Source: an uncultured Collinsella sp.
GTDB lineage: Bacteria; Actinomycetota; Coriobacteriia; Coriobacteriales; Coriobacteriaceae
Assembly (NCBI GenBank): GCA_900762015.1
Contig: CAAFEX010000079.1
Span: forward strand, 1-26,093
Direction: 5' to 3'
DNA length: 26,093 nucleotides
Part shown: one piece after another, positions 7,292-13,273 of the stretch
Position numbering within the stretch: the first letter of the stretch is position 1
How the letters are laid out: every line of letters starts with the position of its first letter
Notes under the pieces: model-generated
Databases searched by the model: none
What the model saw: only the letters and a program-made list of their open reading frames with translations
Told to the model about the DNA's origin: nothing
Translations under genes and position numbers: made by a program

Positions 7292-7547
7292 ACCAGTGAT
7301 CCTCCTTTATGGATCTGTGCCGCCCCGTGTCGTTCCGGGCGGCGTCGTACAGATTTGCCCAGCCTGCGTAAACCGCGCAGCCGGACATGGCGTTCTATCT
7401 TATCGCACCCACGTCGATGTACCGCGAAAAAGTAACTCTTGCCCAAAGACTTGACGGAGACGAAACAATTGACGCACCGTGGCCGTCGCCAAGGCGCGCG
7501 GCGTGCGACAATGTGCCCCAATACAACTGCACTCGGAAAGGCCCGCC

Positions 7548-8183
7548 ATGACTGCACGCCTCATCGTTATGGATATCGACTCCACGCTCATCAACCAGGA
7601 GGTCATCGACCTGTTGGGCGAGGAAGCCGGCGTAGGCGAGCAAGTTGCACAGATCACCGAACGCGCCATGCGCGGCGAGCTCGACTTTAAGCAGGCGCTC
7701 GAGGAGCGCGTGGGGCTGCTTGCCGGCTTGGACGAGAGCGTGTTCGAGCGCACCTTTGCGCGCGTGACGTTTACCCCCGGCGCGCTGGAGCTTGTGCGCT
7801 CGGCGCACAGCAAGGACTGGAAGGTCGGCGTGGTAAGCGGCGGCTTTCACGAGGTCGCCGATAAGATCGTGGCCGCCGCGGGCATCGACTTTTGCCTGGC
7901 TAACCGCCTGGAGGTCGTGGACGGCAAGCTCACCGGTAAGTTGGCGGCAGACATTGTAACCAAGGAGTCCAAGCTCATCCAGCTGCTGGATTGGGCGGTT
8001 GAGTGTGGCGTCGATATGGCACACACCGTGGCAATCGGCGACGGCGCCAACGACATCCCCATGATTCAGGCCGCGGGCACGGGCATCGCGTTTTGCGCCA
8101 AGCCCAAGACGCGCGAAGCCGCCCCGTTTGCCATCGACGAGCGCAACCTGATGCTCGCCATGGACATCATCCTGCGCGACTAG
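7548..8183 (+). CDS. serB: HAD-family phosphoserine phosphatase
   Basis: A 211-residue cytosolic phosphatase that makes L-serine from phosphoserine. HAD motif I is DIDSTL (Asp9 nucleophile, Asp11), followed by the SerB signature EVIDLLGEEAGVGEQVAQITERAMRGELDF. Motif II is VVSGGFHEVADKIV, the motif III lysine falls in KESKLIQLL, and motif IV is GDGANDIPMIQAAG. The short start at 7548 is preferred over upstream frame extensions because GGAAAGG precedes it and motif I then sits at the N-terminus. It has no ACT domain. It is divergent from aspS with about 256 bp between them. It is not in an operon with other serine genes. Confidence 0.93.
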   Translation: MTARLIVMDIDSTLINQEVIDLLGEEAGVGEQVAQITERAMRGELDFKQALEERVGLLAGLDESVFERTFARVTFTPGALELVRSAHSKDWKVGVVSGGFHEVADKIVAAAGIDFCLANRLEVVDGKLTGKLAADIVTKESKLIQLLDWAVECGVDMAHTVAIGDGANDIPMIQAAGTGIAFCAKPKTREAAPFAIDERNLMLAMDIILRD

Positions 8184-8191
8184 TCGATCCG

Positions 8192-8253
8192 TTTAACAAT
8201 TGAATCAGTCTGTCCTATAGTTTCCGAACAATTTTGTCTTAGTGTTCGGAAAC
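8192..8253 (+). promoter_or_regulatory. Candidate larB promoter with a 34-bp operator palindrome
   Basis: TTTAAC (8192-8197), an 18-nt spacer and TATAGT (8216-8221) form a plausible promoter. A perfect inverted repeat, GTTTCCGAACA (8220-8230), 12 nt, TGTTCGGAAAC (8243-8253), covers the -10 edge and the expected start site. That placement fits a repressor operator, and a TetR-family gene closes the larB-larC group. As RNA it could be a serB terminator, but no T run follows it. Confidence 0.6.
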
Positions 8254-8297
8254 ATACCCTTTGAGTGCTAGACTTTGCGCCGTCGAAGGGAACATAT

Positions 8298-9080
8298 ATG
8301 GATAAGCAAGATCTTGAGCAATTGCTGAGCGATGTTGCCGGCGGAGCAGTCACCCCTGCCGACGCCCTCACGCGCATCCAGACGGCTCCGACCGCCGATT
8401 TGGGCTTTGCGCAGCTCGATCTTTCGCGCGGGGTGCGCCAGGGAGCCGGCGAGGTTGTCTACGGTGCCGGTAAAACCGCCGAGCAGATTGCCGCCATTAT
8501 CGAAGCACTGCGCGATGCCGGCCAGGAGCGCATCCTGGTCACGCGCCTGGATGCCGAAAAGGCAGACCGCACCTCGGAGCTCCTCGGCAACGGCATCGAC
8601 CTGGGATATGTCCCGGACGCACAGCTCGCCCTCGTGGGCGGCAAGCCCTCCCCCACCGGCAACGGACGCGTCGTCGTCGCCTGCGCCGGCACGAGCGACC
8701 TGCCCGTCGCCGAGGAAGCCGCGTTGACGGCCGAGTTCTATGGCAACGAGGTCGACCGCCTCTACGACGTAGGCGTCGCCGGCCTGCACCGCCTGCTCGC
8801 GCATGCCGAGGAACTTGCACAGGCGCAGGTGATCATTGCCGTCGCCGGCATGGAGGGCGCGTTGGCGAGCGTTATCGGCGGCTTGGTGAGCTGTCCGGTC
8901 ATCGCCGTTCCCACCAGCGTGGGCTACGGCGCAAGCTTTGGCGGCGTAGCCGCGCTGCTCGCCATGCTCAACTCCTGTGCCAGCGGCGTTTCGGTCGTCA
9001 ATATCGACAACGGCTTTGGTGCCGCCTACCAGGCAAGTCTTATCAATCATCTGAGCGCCGGCACATCCCGCGCCCGATAA
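8298..9080 (+). CDS. larB: Nickel pincer cofactor biosynthesis protein LarB
   Basis: A 260-residue protein of the LarB family, related to AIR carboxylase (PurE). LarB carboxylates and hydrolyses nicotinic acid adenine dinucleotide to start the pincer cofactor of lactate racemase. The C-terminal half carries the AIR-carboxylase-like signatures GRVVVACAGTSDLPVAEEAALTAEFYG, VAGMEGALASVIGGLVSCPVIAVPTSVGYGASFGGVAALLAMLNSCASGVSVVNIDNGFGAAY. The N-terminal region has the LarB-type LDLSRGVRQGAGEVVYGAGKT. The start at 8298 is chosen over an ATG 33 nt upstream because GAAGGGAA precedes it. larC follows after 10 nt, so the two are cotranscribed. Confidence 0.95.
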   Translation: MDKQDLEQLLSDVAGGAVTPADALTRIQTAPTADLGFAQLDLSRGVRQGAGEVVYGAGKTAEQIAAIIEALRDAGQERILVTRLDAEKADRTSELLGNGIDLGYVPDAQLALVGGKPSPTGNGRVVVACAGTSDLPVAEEAALTAEFYGNEVDRLYDVGVAGLHRLLAHAEELAQAQVIIAVAGMEGALASVIGGLVSCPVIAVPTSVGYGASFGGVAALLAMLNSCASGVSVVNIDNGFGAAYQASLINHLSAGTSRAR

Positions 9081-9090
9081 GGAGCATTCC

Positions 9091-9996
9091 ATGTCCAACC
9101 ATCAGCACACGCTTATCATCGACGGAACCTCGGGCATCAGCGGCGATATGACCGTCGCGGCTCTGCTCGACCTGGGCGCCAGCGAGGAGCACCTGCGCGA
9201 ACAGCTCGCCACGCTGCCGGTCGACGGCTTTGAGATTGCCGTGACGCGCGTAAACAAGCATGGCATCGACGCTTGCGATTTCGACGTCCAGCTTGCAGAG
9301 GCGCTCGAGAACCACGATCACGATATGGCCTGGCTCTACGGCAACGAAGCAGCTGCCGAGCACACGCACGAGCACGAGCACGAGCACCACCATCATGACC
9401 ATGGCGGGCACGAGCATGACCATGAGGCCCACGGCCATGGTCACGAGGGTCACCATCACGCCCACCACCATCACCATCGTTCTTTGGCGGACGTCACCGC
9501 GATCATCGACGGCTCGCAGCTGAGCGATGGCGCCAAGCGTCGCGCGCTCGCCATCTTTACCGCGCTCGCCGCCGCCGAGGCCAAAGCCCACGGCAAAACG
9601 CCCGAGACCGTCATGTTCCACGAGGTAGGCGCCGTCGACTCCATCGTCGACGTCTGCTCGGTCGCCATCTGTCTCGATGATCTGGGCATCGAGAATATTG
9701 TGGTCGAGTCGCTCTCCGAGGGGCACGGGACCATCCGCTGCGCCCACGGCTTTATGCCCATCCCGGTGCCCGCCGTCGTCAACCTGTGCCAGGCAGGCAA
9801 TATCGCCCTCACGCCCGCACCGGTCGCCGGCGAGCTCGTGACACCCACGGGCGCCGCCATCGTCGCCGCGCTGCGCACGTCCGAGCATCTACCGGCCCGC
9901 TATCGCATCGAAGCCGTAGGCTACGGCGCAGGCAAGCGCCCCTACGAGGGCTGCTCCGGCACGCTCCGCTGCCTGCTCGTCCACGTGGACGCGTAA
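9091..9996 (+). CDS. larC: Nickel insertion protein LarC, N-terminal (LarC1) part only
   Basis: A 301-residue protein matching the LarC (DUF111) N-terminal region: IDGTSGISGDMTVAALLDLGA, FHEVGAVDSIVDVCSVAICLDDLGI, GTIRCAHGFMPIPVPAVVNL, GELVTPTGAAIVAAL and YGAGKRP. A His-rich loop (residues 91-129, 23 of 39 His) is suited to nickel storage or delivery and is expected in this family. LarC inserts Ni into the pincer cofactor using CTP. Full-length LarC is about 400-430 residues, and in Lactobacillus plantarum the C-terminal LarC2 part is joined by ribosomal frameshifting. Here the frame ends at 9996 and a tetR begins at 9999, so LarC2 is absent from this spot. AAGGAG lies 6 nt before the ATG. 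Confidence 0.92.
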   Translation: MSNHQHTLIIDGTSGISGDMTVAALLDLGASEEHLREQLATLPVDGFEIAVTRVNKHGIDACDFDVQLAEALENHDHDMAWLYGNEAAAEHTHEHEHEHHHHDHGGHEHDHEAHGHGHEGHHHAHHHHHRSLADVTAIIDGSQLSDGAKRRALAIFTALAAAEAKAHGKTPETVMFHEVGAVDSIVDVCSVAICLDDLGIENIVVESLSEGHGTIRCAHGFMPIPVPAVVNLCQAGNIALTPAPVAGELVTPTGAAIVAALRTSEHLPARYRIEAVGYGAGKRPYEGCSGTLRCLLVHVDA

Positions 9997-9998
9997 GA

Positions 9999-10538
9999 AT
10001 GGATGCCCGCAAAACCAAAAGCCGCGCTGCTATTGTCACGGCGTTTTCCGAGCTGCTGCGCGAGGAGGACTACGGCAAGATCACCGTCGGTGACATCATC
10101 GCTCGCGCCCATGTGGGTCGGGCCACGTTCTACGGCCTCTTCAAGAGCAAAGACGACCTACTCGCCGCGCTCGTGAGCGATATCTGCGCCCACGCCCTCG
10201 ACGATGACGGTACGCCCCTCGACGACCCACTCGTACAGGTCGAGCATATCCTCAACAACCTCTGGGAGCGTCGTCAGGGCGTACGCGCCCTCGTAGCCGG
10301 CGCCGGCTCACGCGTCTTCGCCGACTGTCTCCGCAAGACCATCATGTCGCGCGCGGCCGAGACCGTCCCCGCCGACCCCACAGGCCCCGCCGGCAGCATG
10401 GACCGCAGCTTCTTACTACACCACATAGCCTCAAGCTTCGTAGCCACCGTCCAATGGTGGGCCTGGCACAACTTCCAAGCAGACAAAGCCGACGTAGCCA
10501 AAGACTACCTATCAGCCATAAAGCCTCTCTTCAGCTAA
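9999..10538 (+). CDS. TetR-family transcriptional regulator
   Basis: A 179-residue regulator. Residues about 8-55 are the TetR HTH domain (SRAAIVTAFSELLREEDYGKITVGDIIARAHVGRATFYGLFKSKDDLL). The C-terminal part (LLHHIASSFVATVQWWAWHNFQAD...YLSAIKPLFS) matches the helical ligand domain of the group that shares the W-W-aromatic ending. The ATG lies 2 nt after the larC stop without a clear ribosome binding site of its own, so translation is probably coupled to larC. The last third uses more A-ending codons than its neighbours. Position suggests it controls the lar genes, perhaps through the palindrome at 8220-8253; the effector is unknown. The 156 nt after it to the palindrome at 10695 show no gene. 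Confidence 0.9.
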   Translation: MDARKTKSRAAIVTAFSELLREEDYGKITVGDIIARAHVGRATFYGLFKSKDDLLAALVSDICAHALDDDGTPLDDPLVQVEHILNNLWERRQGVRALVAGAGSRVFADCLRKTIMSRAAETVPADPTGPAGSMDRSFLLHHIASSFVATVQWWAWHNFQADKADVAKDYLSAIKPLFS

Positions 10539-10694
10539 GTAAGAAGCTCATCCCAAAGCATCGCCCCAACCCAGGGCGCCACGCATCCCAAAGTGCCACT
10601 CGCGCTTCAATGCCCCCAACAGCAACAAGCCCCTCCCATCCAAATTCAGATATATATGTTGGGTTGCTTGTACGAACGCAACAAAGACCCCGCA

Positions 10695-10819
10695 GCTGAC
10701 CGCATGGGGTAACTTCCCAGCGCATTCCGCAGGACGCAAAAAGGCTCGCCGCACGAAGTGCGCAGCGAGCCTTTTTGCATGTCCGAGGACGCGCTGGGAA
10801 GTTACCCCATGCGGTCAGC
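10695..10819. repeat. Nested palindrome, copy A (29-bp perfect outer stem, conserved core)
   Basis: The outer arms at 10695-10723 and 10791-10819 are perfect 29-bp reverse complements. Inside are the junction motifs ATTCCGCAGGAC (10724-10735) and ATGTCCGAGGAC (10779-10790). A 14-bp inner stem (10736-10749 with 10765-10778) carries a 5-bp hairpin with a GAA loop. AAAAAGG and CCTTTTT bound the inner stem, so the core alone looks like a bidirectional terminator between convergent tetR and larD. Copy B at 13126-13252 shares the core but has a different outer stem. CGCA precedes the left arm and GGAC follows the right arm in both copies. It begins 21 nt past the larD stop on the minus strand. Confidence 0.9.
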
Positions 10820-10840
10820 GGACAACTATGTAGCCTCAGA

Positions 10841-11572
10841 CTAGAACATGCCCAAGAAACCGTGCACAAACAGTGCGGCCAGAGCGGCACCGACAAACGG
10901 AGCAATGCCAGGAACGAGCAGGCCGTACTTCCAGTTGTTGTCAGCCTTGTTCTTGATCGGCAGCACCTGATAGGCCATGCGAGGACCAAGGTCACGAGCC
11001 TGGTTCATGGCGAAGCCGGTGATGCCGCCCATGCCCATGCCAACGGCCCAAACGATCAGACCGACGCAGATGGCGAGCATCAAAACGTTCTCGCCGGCGC
11101 GGCTAGCGGCAGCAAGGATGGCGCTGATGAACACAAAGGTGCAGATAGCCTCGCAGAAGAAGTTACGGGCATAGTTCGTACCCTCGGTGGTGGGGTTGGT
11201 CGAGAAGATGTTGCGCTGGGCAATGGGGTCGACGACGCCCTCGGAAGCCTTGAACTCATCGGCATACATCAACCACGCGATCACGGCACCCGCAAAGCCG
11301 CCGAGCATATCGGCAATCATGAAGGGGATGCAGCTGCTCCACGGCACCAGGCCTACGATGCACTGGGCAAGCACCATGGCGGGGTTCATGCACACGGCGC
11401 CGCCAAAGACAAACAGGCAGACCGAGATGCCAAAAGACCAGGTGGTGATGGCAAACATGTGACCGGAGCCCTGATACTTGGTGCCCTTGAGCACGGTATC
11501 GCAGTGCACGCCCACGCCAAAGATGATCATGAGGGCCGTTGCGCCGAATTCGCAGAGGAGTTTGGTAAGCAT
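10841..11572 (-). CDS. larD: MIP-family channel, LarD/GlpF-like
   Basis: A 243-residue integral membrane channel of the aquaporin/glycerol facilitator family with about six helices. The first half-helix has CMNPAMVLAQCIVGL, an intact NPA. The second reads GFAMNQARDLGPRMAYQ, where NPA has become NQA; the following R-D-x-G-P-R keeps the Asp that marks glycerol-type facilitators. It lies 49 nt downstream of larA on the same strand. In Lactobacillus plantarum the larA operon includes larD (glpF1), a lactic acid channel, so lactate or lactic acid passage is the likely role; glycerol is the alternative. The copy A palindrome follows 21 nt after the stop. Confidence 0.88.
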   Translation of the reverse strand: MLTKLLCEFGATALMIIFGVGVHCDTVLKGTKYQGSGHMFAITTWSFGISVCLFVFGGAVCMNPAMVLAQCIVGLVPWSSCIPFMIADMLGGFAGAVIAWLMYADEFKASEGVVDPIAQRNIFSTNPTTEGTNYARNFFCEAICTFVFISAILAAASRAGENVLMLAICVGLIVWAVGMGMGGITGFAMNQARDLGPRMAYQVLPIKNKADNNWKYGLLVPGIAPFVGAALAALFVHGFLGMF

Positions 11573-11621
11573 AAAACCTTATCTTTCTTGTCGGTTATAA
11601 ACGATTCGTTTAGGCCGCGTA

Positions 11622-12899
11622 CTAGTGCTGAGCGACGACAACGCCCAGGCCATCGGGAATGACGGCCACCTTGGCATCGGCACCCTTCATCTCAAAGGCG
11701 AGCTTGAGCGCCTCATCGAGGGTGTTGACCGGCGTCATGTGCATATCCTTGATCATCTGGTGATCGCACAGGTCGGTGACCATGATCACAGGGTGATGCG
11801 CCAGGATGCGGGCAAAGATCTGGCTCGTCCACTGGTCGGGCAGGGTCTCGTCCTTAGGACGGTCGATGCAGGCACGCTCAAACTCCGCCGGATCGTTGTC
11901 GGCGATGTTGTGATAGAAGCCCTCGCCACCGTGGCCGTCGGCACAACCGGCGACGTCGATGATCACGCCGCCCTCGGGAAGCGTGGCCTCGGCAGAGCAC
12001 ATGCCCTTCACGGCCTGATAGATGTTCTGGTCGAGCGGGTAGCCGCCGTTGGTGGTGATGGCGATCTCGCACTCGACGGGCTCAACGCCGGCAAGGCTCT
12101 TCACGAACTCGCAGCCAGCCTCGTGTGCCTTATGGATGTCGCCTGCAAAGGAGCCGATAACCTCATGCTTGCCGTTGAGCACCACGTTGAGCACAAAGGC
12201 AAGGTGAGCCATCTCGGCAGCGGCAAACATGTCCTCGCTCACGTGGTTGTGGCACAGGTTGCCGGCACGCGAATGGGAATCGTTCACAAACTGACCGTTG
12301 TGGTTGTACATGATGGTCTTGTAGCTGGCGATGCCAGGCAAGACGGACTTGCGGCTACCAGAGAAACCGGCAAAGAAGTGCGGCTCAATAAAGCCCTCGG
12401 CAAGCAGCAGATCGCAATCGGCGGCAATCTTGTTGATGATGCACTCGCCACCAGAAGGCAGGGTGCCGATCTTTTTCATCATGCTGTCGTCAGTCGCGAC
12501 GTGCATAACGATTTCCTCGTTGGCAACGATCTCCTCGCCGTACTTGTTGACGAGCTCCTCGTGCGTCGACGGACGATGCATACCCGTAGCAACCAAAATG
12601 CGCACGCGAGCCTCGGGCGCAGCGGAATGGATGTGATGCAGCAGAATAGGCATCGTCACACGCGAGGGAACGGGACGCGTATGATCGGAGCTAATAATGA
12701 CAATATCCTTCTTGCCAGCACAAAGCTCCTCGAGCGACGGCGAGCCATAAGGGTTGGCAAGCGACTCCTCTACCAGCTCTTCCTGCGATTTCGTGGTCTT
12801 AAACTCGTTTTGATGACCTTCCATCACACCCGCGAAGTTCTTATCCTCGAGCTCCAGATGCAACGTCTTGTGGTCAAACGGCAGTTCACATTCAAACAA
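11622..12899 (-). CDS. larA: Nickel-dependent lactate racemase LarA
   Basis: A 425-residue racemase that interconverts D- and L-lactate with a nickel pincer nucleotide. All key residues known from the L. plantarum enzyme are present at the same numbers: Asp72 and Arg75 (SSDHTRPVP), His108 (GMHRPST), His174 (EPHFFAGFSGSRKSVLPG), Lys184 that anchors the cofactor, His200 that ligates Ni, and Gln295/Lys298 (DQNIYQAVKG). The start is TTG at 12899, supported by GGAAGAGGG about 9 nt upstream and by agreement with the family N-terminus (ELPFDHKTL). It heads a larA-larD unit convergent to larB-larC. larE, needed to add sulfur to the cofactor, is not in the window. Other LarA-like 2-hydroxyacid racemases or epimerases exist, but residue conservation favours lactate. 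Confidence 0.95.
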   Translation of the reverse strand: MFECELPFDHKTLHLELEDKNFAGVMEGHQNEFKTTKSQEELVEESLANPYGSPSLEELCAGKKDIVIISSDHTRPVPSRVTMPILLHHIHSAAPEARVRILVATGMHRPSTHEELVNKYGEEIVANEEIVMHVATDDSMMKKIGTLPSGGECIINKIAADCDLLLAEGFIEPHFFAGFSGSRKSVLPGIASYKTIMYNHNGQFVNDSHSRAGNLCHNHVSEDMFAAAEMAHLAFVLNVVLNGKHEVIGSFAGDIHKAHEAGCEFVKSLAGVEPVECEIAITTNGGYPLDQNIYQAVKGMCSAEATLPEGGVIIDVAGCADGHGGEGFYHNIADNDPAEFERACIDRPKDETLPDQWTSQIFARILAHHPVIMVTDLCDHQMIKDMHMTPVNTLDEALKLAFEMKGADAKVAVIPDGLGVVVAQH

Positions 12900-13020
12900 T
12901 GACGAGCGCCCTCTTCCTTTTCAACTGACACACTAGATAAACCGTTGGAAGGATACGCCGCTCACCGAAAAACACCACCGTCCACCGACTCATTAACACA
13001 ACGTTCATATTTGACCCACA

Positions 13021-13056
13021 ACAAAACGGCCACGATCCCAAACGGGACCGCGGCCG
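13021..13056 (-). terminator. ppc terminator downstream of palindrome copy B
   Basis: On the minus strand a 13-bp stem with two G-U pairs (13027-13039 with 13044-13056) and a 4-nt loop is followed by TTTTGT. This is a canonical terminator about 70 nt beyond copy B, so ppc transcripts do not need copy B in order to end. The remaining bases of 12900-13273 hold the larA leader and copy B, and no gene. Confidence 0.75.
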
Positions 13057-13125
13057 CAACAGTCATAAGGCGAGAAGCGCGCCATCTTTCCCCAGCCAGT
13101 AATCCGCCGAAGACCGGACATCGCA

Positions 13126-13252
13126 GGGCCCGCCATCAGTTTACTTTTAGGCACACTCCGCAGGACGCAAGAAGCCCTCGCCGCACGAAGTGCGCAGCGA
13201 GGGCTTCTTGCATGTCCGAGGACGTGCCTAAAAGTAAACTGATGGCGGGCCC
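13126..13252. repeat. Nested palindrome, copy B (29-bp perfect outer stem, conserved core)
   Basis: The outer arms at 13126-13154 and 13224-13252 are perfect 29-bp reverse complements with a sequence unrelated to copy A. The core is almost the same: ACTCCGCAGGAC (13155-13166), a 15-bp inner stem (13167-13181 with 13197-13211), the identical cap with GAA loop, and ATGTCCGAGGAC (13212-13223). The inner stem differs from copy A on both strands, so pairing is kept (GCAAGAAGCCCTCGC against GCAAAAAGGCTCGC). CGCA precedes and GGAC follows the outer arms, as in copy A. It lies 21 nt past the ppc stop. Confidence 0.9.
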
Positions 13253-13273
13253 GGACGACTACAGGGCTATCGA

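Noticed and set aside
7292..7400. T-box leader for aspS
   Set aside because: A hairpin is present, but there is no T-box consensus of the GGTGG(N)ACC type and no terminator/antiterminator pair.
10548..10754. Small minus-strand frame between tetR and larD ending in the copy A palindrome
   Set aside because: It starts inside the palindrome, has no good ribosome binding site and no recognised domain.
10695..13252. Retron ncRNA or integron attC site as the explanation of the nested palindromes
   Set aside because: No reverse transcriptase or integrase is nearby, and there are no attC core boxes or retron-type unpaired branching-G layout. The fixed perfect 29-bp stem fits neither.
10695..13252. 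Composite transposon with the two palindromes as ends around larD-larA
   Set aside because: The copies contain no transposase, their outer arms differ, and larA-larD belongs functionally with larB-larC just outside. Recombination between cores is possible but nothing shows it.
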